DNA of 35,540 nt from T1Sed10-7 sp047921175 (GCA_047921175.1 JBLRWQ010000030.1:1-35540), one strand, 5' to 3'; shown: positions 14,852 to 26,946, numbered from the stretch's first letter. The notes: generated from the sequence alone by a model not told the origin. A program made the numbers and translations.

Positions 14852-17386
14852 TCAGCCGACCTCGACCGAGACACGGTCGAAGGGCGGACAGCTGGGATCG
14901 AACAGCTGGGCGAGCTCACCCCGACCCCGGACCCCCACCTGTCGGTAGACCTTGGCGAGGTGGTTCTCGACGGTGCGGACCGACAACCCGAGCTCCGCAG
15001 CGATCCGGCGATCGTCGTAGCCGTGCATCGCGAGCACCGCCGCATCGCGACGCCGCGGGCTGATGCGGATCGGGCCGGGCGCAGCGACCAGGGGCGTCAC
15101 GCCCCCCGGGCAGCCGGCGGCGAGCGCGGCCGCCAGCGCCTCGCTGCGCGGCCCCGCACCCCTGCGCGCCGCCTGTGCCGCGGCCTCGGCGGCGAGGAGC
15201 CGCCGCCCCGCGACGGCGAGCCGACGGGCCACCTCCTCGAGCGCATCGGCGTCGGCGCCGGCCCACGCCGTCAGGTGCGCGGCCACCAGCGGGTCGGCTG
15301 CCGCCAGCTCCGCCGCAGGCGGGTCGATCGACCCGGGCTCGGTGAGGCGGGCCACCAGATGCACCGCCCACGCGGCGTCGCGGTCCCGGCCGTCCTGCAA
15401 CGCGAGCTCGGCGAGCCGCACGAGCGCGGTGGCGTCGGGCTGCTCGCCTGCAGCCTGCGCGGCCACCAGGAGCTCCGTGACCTCGCAGCGGAGCGCGACC
15501 GCCGGGTTGGTGACGCGGTCGTCACCGACCTGGCCGAGCCGCCACTGCGCCTCGATCACCGCAGAGGTGAGCGCCGCGAGCAGCGCGAGATCCGCGAGCA
15601 GGCGCGGCCGCAGCCGGATCGGGTCGACGTCCACCGAGGCCAGCAGCGCGCTGGTCAGTCGCCGGCGGGCCACGGTGAGGTCCCCGCTCTCCCACCGCAG
15701 CCACCCCTCGACGGCGTACCACCATGCGGTCGTCGACGACAGCTCACGGAGCGCGCGGTCGACCTCCAGCGCGGCCTGCTCGATGCGGTCCTCGATCGGC
15801 TCCTCGGTCGCGACCAGGAGCAGCGACCCGCGCGCCAGCTCGTCTGCGACCGGCAGCAGGGCGAGACCGTCCTCGCACGGCTCCACCCGCTGGCTGGCGC
15901 TCGCGACGGCGTCCGCGTCGCCGCGCTCGGCGGCGACGAGCAGCTCGGCCGTGGCAGCGAGCGGACCCGCCGCGCCGGCGGCGAGCAGGTCCTCAGCCTT
16001 CACCACCCGGCCACCCAGGGTGGCCAGCACCGCGGCATAGGCGAGCGCATCGGACCGCGGCACCCCAGCGCAGATCGAGCGGAGCGACTCGACGGCAGCC
16101 GACCAGCGACCGGCACCGATCGCCGCTGCCTGCGCCCCGACCAGCGGATCGGTCGCGGGCGCGGCCGTCCGTCCGGCGCGGAGCTCCACCCCGGCGAGAG
16201 CACGCAGGCGTGCGACGTCCGCACCGGCGCCGCCCTGCAGCGCGGCGACGGCCAGCTCCTCCGCCAGCCCGGTCTGTCCGCCGCACCGGGCATGCACGGC
16301 GGCAGTCCCGAGGTCCTGCGGGGACCAGCCGCCGATCTGCAGGCGCCAGCGGGCGACCTCCAGGGGCCGGCCGGCGTCGCTCCCACAGCGTTCGAGCACG
16401 GTGGTCACCTCACGGAGCACCTGGTCGTGCTCCTCGGGCTGCAGGCCGGCCCGCACGACCTCGGCGTGGACGGCGTCCACGATCGACAGGGTCCGGCCGG
16501 CGCGTCCCGCACGGAACCGAACCAGCCCGCGCCCCTCGAGCTCCTTGACCGCGGCCGGATGCAGCAGGCTGCCGGCGAAGCGGATCGGCAGCGGGCTCGC
16601 GAGCGCCAGCACGTGGAGATCGTGCCGGGCGGCATCGGTCAAGCCGGCGAGCCGGTCGCCGACCAGCGCGCTCAGGCGCCGGACGGGGAGCGGGCCCACC
16701 TGCCGCCAGCTGTCCGTGCCCGGGACGATGGAGCCGAGCTCCTGGGCGTCGCGGACCAGCTCGACGATGGCCACGGGATGCCCGCCGCTGGCCCGCCAGA
16801 CGGTGTGGACCAGCCGCGGCTCCGGAAGGCCCCCGAGCAGCTGCTCGAGCAGCTCGGCCGTCGCCGTCCGGGTCAACGGTGCCACCTCGAGCGAGCGCCA
16901 CCGCTCCGTCAGCCACCAGCGACCGAGCGCTGCCGGGAGGGCGGCGCCATCCTCGGTCGAGACCGTCGTCACGACGCGGCACCAGGGCTGGTTCTGCAGG
17001 GCGTGCAACCGGGCGACCTCGAGTGAGGGCAGCCGCTGCGCATCATCGACCAGCAGCAGGAGCGATCGATCGCCGTCGGGACGGTCGCGCACCGTGGGTG
17101 CCGCTGCCGCACCCTGCTCGATCTCCCGGCCCGCGAGCAGCCGGACCGGCCCGATGTGGCGGGAGCTGAGCTCCGACAGCAGGCGCGACTTGCCGACCCC
17201 CCTGCCACCGCGCAGGCTGACCGGCCGCGCCTGATCCAGCTCCCGTTCGATGCGGGTCAGGAGCCGTTCACGGCCGACGGTACGCAGAACGGCGACCTCC
17301 GGGCCGTCCTTCCGGACGCGGACCTGCCCCACATGGGCGCGCCGCTCGCTGGTCGGGACGGACGGGTCGAGGGCGATGGCGGACAT
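14852..17386 (-). CDS. large ATP-binding LuxR-family (LAL) regulator
   Basis: Encodes 844 residues from ATG 17386, with GGGGAG six bases upstream. An N-terminal ATPase domain has Walker A G60-GRGVGKS67 and Walker B LLLLVDDAQ (D114, D115). A long alpha-helical, TPR-like middle (about 330-760) follows, and a LuxR-type helix-turn-helix closes the protein (about 775-830: DRRIAAELGLSVRTVENHLAKVYRQV). This is the MalT/LAL architecture, in which ATP and a ligand control oligomerisation and activation of transcription. It is divergent from a second large ATPase regulator, suggesting cross-regulation. The ligand and targets are unknown. Confidence 0.88.
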   Translation of the reverse strand: MSAIALDPSVPTSERRAHVGQVRVRKDGPEVAVLRTVGRERLLTRIERELDQARPVSLRGGRGVGKSRLLSELSSRHIGPVRLLAGREIEQGAAAAPTVRDRPDGDRSLLLLVDDAQRLPSLEVARLHALQNQPWCRVVTTVSTEDGAALPAALGRWWLTERWRSLEVAPLTRTATAELLEQLLGGLPEPRLVHTVWRASGGHPVAIVELVRDAQELGSIVPGTDSWRQVGPLPVRRLSALVGDRLAGLTDAARHDLHVLALASPLPIRFAGSLLHPAAVKELEGRGLVRFRAGRAGRTLSIVDAVHAEVVRAGLQPEEHDQVLREVTTVLERCGSDAGRPLEVARWRLQIGGWSPQDLGTAAVHARCGGQTGLAEELAVAALQGGAGADVARLRALAGVELRAGRTAAPATDPLVGAQAAAIGAGRWSAAVESLRSICAGVPRSDALAYAAVLATLGGRVVKAEDLLAAGAAGPLAATAELLVAAERGDADAVASASQRVEPCEDGLALLPVADELARGSLLLVATEEPIEDRIEQAALEVDRALRELSSTTAWWYAVEGWLRWESGDLTVARRRLTSALLASVDVDPIRLRPRLLADLALLAALTSAVIEAQWRLGQVGDDRVTNPAVALRCEVTELLVAAQAAGEQPDATALVRLAELALQDGRDRDAAWAVHLVARLTEPGSIDPPAAELAAADPLVAAHLTAWAGADADALEEVARRLAVAGRRLLAAEAAAQAARRGAGPRSEALAAALAAGCPGGVTPLVAAPGPIRISPRRRDAAVLAMHGYDDRRIAAELGLSVRTVENHLAKVYRQVGVRGRGELAQLFDPSCPPFDRVSVEVG

Positions 17387-17429
17387 GAACGCTCCCCGTT
17401 CAGGTGCGGTGGACGGGCCTCATCTCGAG

Positions 17430-20400
17430 GTGGCGAAGCATCCGCACGGACCTTTCAGTCATCTCACGGTCCGTACACGACGACCCCGGAACCGGCCGGC
17501 GCAGCAGGGGCGAAAGTCCCGGAATCGCTACGCTCCGCGATGCTCGATCCCGGAGGGCCACATCCCGATCCCGACCGCACGGCTGCGTCCTCCGCCACCT
17601 CCGGCGGTGGTCTGGCGGCCGGCTGCCTACGAGCGGCTCGTCAGCACCGACGCCCGCTGCGTGTCGGTCGTCGCCGCCGCAGGCTGGGGCAAGTCCACGC
17701 TCCTCGCGGACGCGGCCGCAGGAGCCTCGACCCGGTGGTACCGGCTCGAGGAGCGTGATCGCGATCCGGCCGAGCTCGCCGCCGGGCTTCGCGCCTGCCT
17801 CGCCGACCGCGGGTCCGCACGGACCGCGAAGCCGGGACCCGCGCGACCGAGCGCGGTCGCGGCGGCGGCGGCCGACCGGCTCACGCAGACCGGCGTGGAC
17901 CACCTCGTGCTCGACGACGTGCACGTCCTGGCCGACAGCGACAGCATCGAGGTGGTGCGCGCCCTGGCGGCGCAGCTGCCCGCATCGGTCCAGCTCCTGC
18001 TCGCCGGACGCCGACAGATCGGGCTGGTGGATGACCGGCAGCGCGGGCGCGGCGAGGTGCTGGAGCTCGATGCCAGCGGGCTGGCGCTCGACCTCGAGAC
18101 GATCGCGCAGGCGATCGCCCACGATCTCGATCCCGACCGCGCGCTCGCGGCTCGACTGCGCGAGGCGACGGGCGGCTGGCCGGTGGCGGTGCGCTTCGGG
18201 CTGGACGGACTGCGTGAGGTCAGCGCGGCGGATCGCTCCGCGGCCATCGATCGGCTGCTGGGACCGTCGGGACCGATCGGTCGCTACCTCCGACGGGAGG
18301 TCCTGGACGACCAGGAAGCGCAGACACGCGAGGCGCTGGTGCAGATCCACCTGCTCGGGCGGGCCAGCGTGCAGCGGCTGGCGCGCGTGACCGGGGCGCC
18401 GGCCGCCTCGGTCGACGAGGCGGTCGCGGCCCTGTTGCGTCGCGGGCTGGCTCGGAGCCGGGCCGACCAGACCGACGTGGTCGAGCTCACCCCGGCGGTC
18501 CAGCGGGCGGTCGAGGACCATCTCCTCCCGCAGTTCCAGCCCGCCGACGGGATCGTCGACGCCGTGGTCGGGGCGCTGATCGCCGACGACGACGTGGCGA
18601 CCGGCCTGGAGGTGCTGTCTCGTCGAGCCCGCCACCAGGCTGCGGCCGGTTTGCTGGAAGAGCACGGCAGCCGGCTGATCCGGGCCGGCCGGCTCGAGCT
18701 GGTCGCCCGCGCGGCCGAGGCCCTCCCGTCCAGCCACCGCACGACGACCGTCGCCCTCGTCCAGGCCACCGCCCTGGCCTTCCAGGGACAGTGGGAGCGG
18801 GCGATCCGTGTCCTGGAGGTCGCGGGGCTCGACCCCGAGGGACCGCTGCCGACCGAGCTTGCGACCCTGCTGGGCCTGGTCCACTACACCCGCGGGAACC
18901 TGCCGGCCGCCCTGGCGGCCTTCGCACGTGGCCCATCGGAGGAGGACCGGCCGCCCTTCGCGGTGCTGCTCGGGTGGCGCGCCACGGCGCACTGGCTGCG
19001 GGGTGAGGTCGAGCAGGCGGCAGACGACGCGGAGCGTGCGCACCGGCTCGCGAGCCGTCACGGGGACGACGCCGCGCTGGCCGGCGCTCACACGGCGCTG
19101 GCCCTGGTCGCCGCCAGCCGCGGCGACCGACGGGGCAACCTGGACCACTACCGCCAGGCACTCACCGCCGCGCGTCAGGCCGAGGACCGCCTCCAGGAGG
19201 CACGGATCCTCACCAACCTCGGGTCGCACCACCTCGAGGAGGGACGCTACGAGGACGCGCTCGAGGTGACGGGCCGGGCCATCGACCTCGCCGAACGGCA
19301 GGGCTTCGCGACCCTGATCGGCGTCGCCCGGTGCAACCGTGCGGAGGCGTTGCTGAGCACCGGTGCCGTGGACGAGGCGATCGCGGACGCCGAGCGCGCG
19401 CGGGAGGTGTTCGCGCGCATCGGCAGCCGCACCGAGGGCTACGCCCACCACATCCTCGGCGCGGCCCGGGCAGAGCGTGGGGAACTGGCGCTGGCCCGCC
19501 GGGCCTACCAGCGGGCCATCGAGCTCGGGAACGACTCCGGCGATCACCAGTCCCTGGTGCCCGCCTACCTGGGGTTGGCCTGGCTGCTGACCGGGACCGA
19601 CCCCGACGCCGCCGCGGCGGCCATCGAGGCGGCGCGCGACCTCGACACCGGGATGGCGGCGCCGGAGGTCGCCGCTGGTGACGCGTGGGTCGCCCTCGCT
19701 CGCGGCGACCGCGACGCGGCGGCAGCCCTGGCCCGGACGGCACGGGAGCTCGCGGATGCTCGCGGTGACCAACCCACGGCCGCGCGCGCCCTGACCTGCG
19801 AGGCCCTGACGCATCCCGACCCGCTGCCTGGGCTTCGTGGCGCGCTCGAGCTGTGGCGGGAGCTCGGCGCCGAGCTGTGGGGTGCCCGGATCGAGCTGGG
19901 CATCAGCCACCGGTCGTCGGACGCGCTGGAGCGAGCCCGCTCCCCGGAGCTGGCACGCACCGTGGAACGGCTCGGCTGCCCACCCGAACGCAGCGTGTGG
20001 GCCGCACAGGTACTGACGGGCTCGCGCGACCCCGGCCGCACCGTCCTGCGCGCCCTCGGCACCTTCACCGCGGTCCAGGACGGAGAGCCCGTCCCGTCCT
20101 CCGCGTGGGGCTCCCGCAAGGCCCGGGAGCTCGTCAAGGCCCTCATCGTGCGGGCTCCTCGGTCCATCGGGCGCGAGGAGCTCGGGCATCTGCTCTGGCC
20201 GGATGAGCCGTACGGCAAGGTCTCCGCCCGCCTGTCCACGGCGTTGAGCCTGGCGCGCGCCGCGTTGGGCGGGTCGGAGGGGCAGCGGGACGACCCACCA
20301 CTGCGCACCAACGGCAGCTCCGTCGGACTGGCCGGTGACGTGATCGAGATCGATGCCGTGACCTTCCGCGACCTCGCTGCCGCAGGACTGCGGGCAGCTC

Positions 20401-20801
20401 GGGAACGGGACGTGACCGCGGCGACCACCTTGCTGCGCGAGGCCGAAGCGCTGTACGGCGGCGACCTGTTCGAGGACGACCCCGACCTGCCGTGGGCCGA
20501 GGATCGTCGTCACGAGCTGCGCGCGCTGTACCTGGATGTCGCGCGGACGCTGTCGGAGCTGGTCGTCGACGACGCGCCGGAGCATGCGATCCAGCTGCTG
20601 CTGCGGGTCCTGGACCGGGACGGCTACGACGAGCCCGCGCACCTCAACCTCACCATGGCGCTGCTGCGCGCCGGCCGGCACGGCGAGGCCCGCCGTCGCT
20701 ACCGCCTCTACCAGGACCGGATGGCGGAGCTGGAGCTGCCCGCCGTCCCCTTCCACGAGGTGATCCGCGAGGCCCGCCCCGCCAGCCGGGCCGCGAGCTG
20801 A
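17430..20801 (+). CDS. AAA-TPR-BTAD (SARP-like) transcriptional activator
   Basis: From GTG 17430 the protein would have 1123 residues, but conservation begins only near 17562 (IPIPTARLRPPPPP), where GGAGGG (17552-17557) is followed by ATC rather than a normal start codon. Counting from there (1079 aa), a P-loop AAAGWGKS lies at 38-45 and a Walker B-like LVLDDVHVL near 110. A long TPR-like region follows (about 380-800). The C-terminus has an OmpR-type winged helix (LGTFTAVQDGEPVPSSAWGS, RKARELVKALIV, then EELGHLLWPD) and a BTAD domain ending near the stop. Such proteins activate metabolic or antibiotic genes in actinobacteria; the SARP module is C-terminal here. Divergent from the LAL gene. 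Target unknown. Confidence 0.85.
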   Translation: MAKHPHGPFSHLTVRTRRPRNRPAQQGRKSRNRYAPRCSIPEGHIPIPTARLRPPPPPAVVWRPAAYERLVSTDARCVSVVAAAGWGKSTLLADAAAGASTRWYRLEERDRDPAELAAGLRACLADRGSARTAKPGPARPSAVAAAAADRLTQTGVDHLVLDDVHVLADSDSIEVVRALAAQLPASVQLLLAGRRQIGLVDDRQRGRGEVLELDASGLALDLETIAQAIAHDLDPDRALAARLREATGGWPVAVRFGLDGLREVSAADRSAAIDRLLGPSGPIGRYLRREVLDDQEAQTREALVQIHLLGRASVQRLARVTGAPAASVDEAVAALLRRGLARSRADQTDVVELTPAVQRAVEDHLLPQFQPADGIVDAVVGALIADDDVATGLEVLSRRARHQAAAGLLEEHGSRLIRAGRLELVARAAEALPSSHRTTTVALVQATALAFQGQWERAIRVLEVAGLDPEGPLPTELATLLGLVHYTRGNLPAALAAFARGPSEEDRPPFAVLLGWRATAHWLRGEVEQAADDAERAHRLASRHGDDAALAGAHTALALVAASRGDRRGNLDHYRQALTAARQAEDRLQEARILTNLGSHHLEEGRYEDALEVTGRAIDLAERQGFATLIGVARCNRAEALLSTGAVDEAIADAERAREVFARIGSRTEGYAHHILGAARAERGELALARRAYQRAIELGNDSGDHQSLVPAYLGLAWLLTGTDPDAAAAAIEAARDLDTGMAAPEVAAGDAWVALARGDRDAAAALARTARELADARGDQPTAARALTCEALTHPDPLPGLRGALELWRELGAELWGARIELGISHRSSDALERARSPELARTVERLGCPPERSVWAAQVLTGSRDPGRTVLRALGTFTAVQDGEPVPSSAWGSRKARELVKALIVRAPRSIGREELGHLLWPDEPYGKVSARLSTALSLARAALGGSEGQRDDPPLRTNGSSVGLAGDVIEIDAVTFRDLAAAGLRAARERDVTAATTLLREAEALYGGDLFEDDPDLPWAEDRRHELRALYLDVARTLSELVVDDAPEHAIQLLLRVLDRDGYDEPAHLNLTMALLRAGRHGEARRRYRLYQDRMAELELPAVPFHEVIREARPASRAAS
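17446..17474. promoter_or_regulatory. inverted repeat between two divergent regulators
   Basis: ACGGACC (17446-17452) and GGTCCGT (17468-17474) form a 7-bp perfect inverted repeat with a 15-nt centre, 60 bp upstream of the LAL start. It is a candidate operator for either regulator. A TACGCT box at 17529-17534 (plus) and an overlapping TAGCGA (minus) could be -10 elements. Confidence 0.3.
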
Positions 20802-20808
20802 CCCTGCG

Positions 20809-20826
20809 TGCGCGCTCGTGCGCGCA
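20809..20826 (+). terminator. short GC hairpin after the BTAD gene
   Basis: TGCGCGC (20809-20815) and GCGCGCA (20820-20826) form a 7-bp stem with a TCGT loop seven bases past the stop. No U-run follows, so termination may be weak. Confidence 0.4.
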
Positions 20827-20863
20827 TCGTCGGCGCGGTCTGGGAGCCGGTGGCCGGCTCGTC

Positions 20864-20869
20864 TAGCCT
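20864..20869 (+). promoter_or_regulatory. -10 box of the purine permease gene
   Basis: TAGCCT at 20864-20869 would start transcription near 20876 and give a leader of about 94 nt. I looked for purine-riboswitch features in the leader and saw none. Confidence 0.3.
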
Positions 20870-20969
20870 GCCCGGCGCCGCCCGCGGTGGTGGCGCCCCA
20901 CTTCCCCTCCCTGTCCGTACGACCGCGGCGCGAGCGCTCCCGGCTGCGCGCCCAAGAGGAGCACTGGAC

Positions 20970-22340
20970 GTGAGCGAGCAGACGACCGGCACACAGGCGC
21001 CCCAGGGCGCGCTGGACCGGTTCTTCAAGCTGTCCGAACGTGGGAGCGACCCCCGCACCGAGGGTGTGGCCGGTCTCACCACCTACCTGGCGATGGCCTA
21101 CATCGTCTTCGTCAACCCGAGCTTCCTGGCCGCCGCGGGGATGGATCCCGGTGCGGTCTTCGTCGCGACCTGCCTGGCCGCGGCGCTCGGCACCCTCGTG
21201 ATGGGGCTGTGGGCGAACCTCCCGATCGCCCAGGCCCCCGGTATGGGGCTCAACGCCTTCTTCGCCTTCACCGTCGTGCTCGGCTTCGGCATCCCGTGGG
21301 AGACCGCGCTGGCCGCGACCTTCGTGTCGGGCCTGCTGTTCCTCATCCTGGCGCTGACCGGGGTCCGCGGCGCCATCATCAACGCCATCCCCCACCAGCT
21401 CAAGATGGCCGTCGGTGCCGGGATCGGGCTCTTCATCGCCTTCATCGGGCTCAAGAACGCCGGCATCGTCATCCCGGACCCGACCACCATCGCGACCGAG
21501 GGCGCCGAGGGCACCGTCGTCGCACTCGGTGACCTGACCCTCGCCGCCACCCTGCTGGCCATCTTCGGGCTGATCGCCACCTCGCTGTTCCTGATGCGCG
21601 GGCTCAAGGGCTCCGTGTTCTACGGCATCATCGCCACCGCCGTGGTCGGGCTGGCCTTCGGCCTGCTCGATGCCCCGACCGCGATCGTCGCGGCGCCTCC
21701 CTCGTTGGCACCGACCTTCGGTGCTGCGTTCGCGGCCTTCGGTGACCTGTTCACCGCGGAGCTGCTGCTCGTGATCGCGACGATGCTGTTCGTGGACTTC
21801 TTCGACACCGCCGGCACGCTCATCGCCGTCACCAACCAGGCGGGCCTGCTCGAGGAGGACGGCTCGCTGCCCGGGGGGAACCGGCCGCTGGTCTCCGACG
21901 CGATCGCGACGATGGGTGGCGCGGTGCTCGGCACCTCGACCACGACCTCCTACATCGAGTCCGCCGCCGGGGTGGGCGCCGGTGGCCGCACCGGCCTGAG
22001 CTCGGTCGCCACCTCGGCGCTGTTCCTGCTCACGATCTTCTTCTCGCCGCTGCTGTCGGTCATCACCGCGCCGGTCACCGCCGCCGCACTCATCATCGTC
22101 GGCGTCATGATGGCGAAGGGGTTGAAGGACATCGAGTGGGACGAGATGGAGATCGCCATCCCGGCTTTCGTCACGGTGATCGCCATGCCGCTGACCTACT
22201 CCATCGCGACCGGCATCGCGCTCGGGCTGCTGCTCTACCCGCTGCTGATGGTGTTCAAGGGCAAGGCCCGCGAGGTGCACCCGATCATGTACGGGTTGGC
22301 GGTCCTGTTCACCCTGTTCTTCGTGTTCCTGGCCGAGTAG
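20970..22340 (+). CDS. AzgA-type purine (adenine/guanine/hypoxanthine) permease
   Basis: Encodes 456 residues from GTG 20970 with AGAGGAG eight bases upstream. It has about 12-14 hydrophobic segments and the signatures of the AzgA branch of the NCS2 family: EGVAGLTTYLAMAYIVFVNP at the N-terminus, ANLPIAQAPGMGLNAFFAF in TM3-4, and FVDFFDTAGTLIAV plus GTSTTTSYIESAAGV in the transport core. Family members import adenine, guanine or hypoxanthine by proton symport across the cytoplasmic membrane. The gene stands alone: the upstream BTAD regulator ends 168 bp away, and clpB is convergent. Confidence 0.92.
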   Translation: MSEQTTGTQAPQGALDRFFKLSERGSDPRTEGVAGLTTYLAMAYIVFVNPSFLAAAGMDPGAVFVATCLAAALGTLVMGLWANLPIAQAPGMGLNAFFAFTVVLGFGIPWETALAATFVSGLLFLILALTGVRGAIINAIPHQLKMAVGAGIGLFIAFIGLKNAGIVIPDPTTIATEGAEGTVVALGDLTLAATLLAIFGLIATSLFLMRGLKGSVFYGIIATAVVGLAFGLLDAPTAIVAAPPSLAPTFGAAFAAFGDLFTAELLLVIATMLFVDFFDTAGTLIAVTNQAGLLEEDGSLPGGNRPLVSDAIATMGGAVLGTSTTTSYIESAAGVGAGGRTGLSSVATSALFLLTIFFSPLLSVITAPVTAAALIIVGVMMAKGLKDIEWDEMEIAIPAFVTVIAMPLTYSIATGIALGLLLYPLLMVFKGKAREVHPIMYGLAVLFTLFFVFLAE

Positions 22341-22353
22341 CACGACCGATCCG

Positions 22354-22390
22354 GTGTGGGCCCCGCAACCTGACGGCGCGGGGCCCACAC
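22354..22390. terminator. bidirectional terminator between permease and clpB
   Basis: GTGTGGGCCCCGC (22354-22366) and GCGGGGCCCACAC (22378-22390) form a 13-bp perfect stem with an 11-nt loop. It lies 13 bp after the permease stop and 10 bp beyond the clpB stop, so it can terminate both convergent transcripts. Confidence 0.8.
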
Positions 22391-22400
22391 ACGTGCCGGT

Positions 22401-25088
<2,688 letters not shown>

Positions 25089-25117
25089 GCCGTGCCTCCT
25101 CTCAGGTCGGGTCGGTC

Positions 25118-25136
25118 GGGCCCCTGCTCGGGGCCC
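25118..25136 (-). other. hairpin between hspR and clpB
   Basis: GGGCCCC (25118-25124) and GGGGCCC (25130-25136) pair with a 5-nt loop in the hspR-clpB gap. It may attenuate read-through into clpB or protect the upstream message. No HAIR-type repeat is visible here, so clpB appears to depend on upstream transcription or an unrecognised promoter. Confidence 0.45.
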
Positions 25137-25162
25137 CGTCGGGCGTCGCGCTCGAGGGCGAC

Positions 25163-25747
25163 TCAGCGCTCGGCGGTGCGCATCTCCGGTGGTGGCACGG
25201 GTCGGGCGCGCTGCAGGCCGCCGGAGCCGCGCTGCGCGGTCCGTCGCCCACGCGGGTGGACCTCCATGCCGGACGGTGGTGCCTTGACGATCTCGAACCG
25301 GTCGGTGCGCGGGGGGCGGTCCTCGATGCGCTCCGCCAGGACACGCACCATCTCCTCGAGCTCACCGATGCGGCGGCGCGCACCCTCGAGCTTCTCGCCC
25401 AGCTCGAGCACGATGCGCACCCCCGCGAGGTTGAGTCCCTCATCCTGGGTGAGCGTGCGGATGAACCGCAGCCGCTCCACGTCGCGCATCGAGTACCGGC
25501 GGGTGCCGCCCTCGGTCCGGGCGGGGGTGAGCAGGCCCTCGCGCTCGTAGGCGCGCAGCGTCTGCGGGTGGAGCCCGGCCAGCTCCGCCGCGACGGAGAT
25601 CACGTAGACCGGGGCGTCGCCGTCGTCGGGGGAGGTGTAGGGCTGCACGTCGGGGTCGTCGACCGCGTCACGTCCCCCGCCACGGTGGGACCACGACCAG
25701 GCACGGCCCCGCTCGTGGGGCTCGAGGTAGCGCTGCTCGCTCGGCAC
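25163..25747 (-). CDS. hspR: HspR, MerR-family heat-shock repressor
   Basis: Encodes 194 residues from GTG 25747, chosen because AAGGAGG precedes it; a GTG at 25792 overlapping the dnaJ stop (GTGA) is an alternative adding 15 residues. The MerR-type DNA-binding domain lies at about 47-115 (VYVISVAAELAGLHPQTLRAYEREGLL, then TRRYSMRDVERLRFI), followed by a helical segment and a long basic C-terminal tail. HspR represses dnaK-type operons by binding HAIR repeats, with DnaK as co-repressor. The HAIR upstream of dnaK supports autoregulation of the cluster. The N-terminal extension before the MerR domain is longer than in the Streptomyces protein and of unknown role. Confidence 0.93.
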   Translation of the reverse strand: MPSEQRYLEPHERGRAWSWSHRGGGRDAVDDPDVQPYTSPDDGDAPVYVISVAAELAGLHPQTLRAYEREGLLTPARTEGGTRRYSMRDVERLRFIRTLTQDEGLNLAGVRIVLELGEKLEGARRRIGELEEMVRVLAERIEDRPPRTDRFEIVKAPPSGMEVHPRGRRTAQRGSGGLQRARPVPPPEMRTAER

Positions 25748-25788
25748 CGGGGCCTCCTTCCTGACGGATCGTTCGGCGTGTCGGGTGG

Positions 25789-26946
25789 TCACGGGGTGCG
25801 GTCGCCACCGAGGTGGAGCGCGTGGTCGCGCTCGGAGGTGTCGTCGAGTTCCCCGAGCTGCTCCAGCAGCGTGCGCTGCTCACGGTTCAGCCGGCTCGGG
25901 ACCTCGATGCGGGTGCTGACGAGCAGATCGCCGTTGCCCCCTCGGCTCTTCGGTGCGCCCTCCCCGCGGATCCGGAAGGTCCGGCCATGACCGGTCCCGG
26001 CGGGGATGCGGATGGTCCGGGTGCCGCCGCTCGGGGTCGGCACGGTCAGCTTCGTGCCCAGCGCCGCCTCGCTGAGGGTGATCGGGACCTCGAGGGTGAC
26101 GTCGTTGCCCTTGCGACCGAAGAGCGGATGCGAGGCCACGTGGACGGTGACGAGCACGTCCCCGCTCGGACCGCCGCCCACCCCGGGACCGCCACGTCCG
26201 GCGGCGCGGATCACCGCGCCGTCGCGCACGCCCGCGGGGATCTTGACCGTCAGCTGCCGCGGCTTGACGACCCGCCCGGTCCCGGAGCAGGTCGTGCACG
26301 GGTTCTCGATCGTCTGCCCACGACCACCGCAGCGCTGGCACGGCTGCGCGAAGGAGAACGGCCCCTGGTCCACGGTGACCTGGCCGCGGCCGCCACAGCC
26401 CTCGCACCGCTTCGGGGCGGTCCCGGGCGCGGCGCCGGAGCCGCCACAGGTCTCGCACGGTCCGTCGCCGGTGATGCGCAACGTCGTGCGCACCCCGGCG
26501 AGAGCGTCCTCGAAGGTCAGGTGCACGTCGGCCGCGAGATCCGGGCCCCGGGTCGGGCGCCGCATCCGGCTGCCGCCCATGGGACCGAACCCGGCACCGC
26601 CGCCGCCTCCGGCCGCCGCGCCGAACAGGTGCCCGAGCAGATCACCGAGGTCGGCGTCGCCCGCGCCGAACCCTCCGGGGAACCCGCCCGCCCCACCGAA
26701 GCCGGCCGCACCGAGCCGCCGGATCTCGTCGTACTCGCGCCGCTTGACCTCGTCGCCCAGGACGCTGTTGGCCTCGCCGATGTCCTTGAAGCGTCGCTCG
26801 GCGTCGGGGTCGTTCGGGTTGGCGTCGGGGTGGTTGACGCGTGCGAGCTTGCGGTAGGCACGCTTGATCTCCTCCTGGGAGGCGTCCTTGGACACCCCGA
26901 GGACCTCGTAGTAGTCCTTCTCGAGCCACTCACGCTGCGGTGCCAC
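25789..26946 (-). CDS. dnaJ: DnaJ co-chaperone
   Basis: Encodes 385 residues from GTG 26946, with GGGAGG upstream. The J domain (1-75) contains HPD in VNHPDANPND; a Gly/Phe-rich linker follows (about 80-130), then a zinc domain with four CxxCxGxG units (CETCGGSG, CEGCGGRG, CQRCGGRG, CTTCSGTG) and the C-terminal substrate-binding domains. DnaJ delivers unfolded clients to DnaK and stimulates its ATPase in the cytosol. It follows grpE by 56 bp and overlaps or abuts hspR. All hallmark residues are present, so it should be functional. Confidence 0.96.
   Translation of the reverse strand: MAPQREWLEKDYYEVLGVSKDASQEEIKRAYRKLARVNHPDANPNDPDAERRFKDIGEANSVLGDEVKRREYDEIRRLGAAGFGGAGGFPGGFGAGDADLGDLLGHLFGAAAGGGGGAGFGPMGGSRMRRPTRGPDLAADVHLTFEDALAGVRTTLRITGDGPCETCGGSGAAPGTAPKRCEGCGGRGQVTVDQGPFSFAQPCQRCGGRGQTIENPCTTCSGTGRVVKPRQLTVKIPAGVRDGAVIRAAGRGGPGVGGGPSGDVLVTVHVASHPLFGRKGNDVTLEVPITLSEAALGTKLTVPTPSGGTRTIRIPAGTGHGRTFRIRGEGAPKSRGGNGDLLVSTRIEVPSRLNREQRTLLEQLGELDDTSERDHALHLGGDRTP

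Noticed and set aside
20870..20969. Possible purine riboswitch before the permease
   Set aside because: The leader shows neither the conserved junction bases nor a paired loop-loop arrangement.
17400..22388. A 1662-residue open frame on the minus strand
   Set aside because: It is the antisense shadow of the BTAD and permease genes, which have clear domains and ribosome sites; the frame has a low-complexity composition typical of GC-rich shadows.
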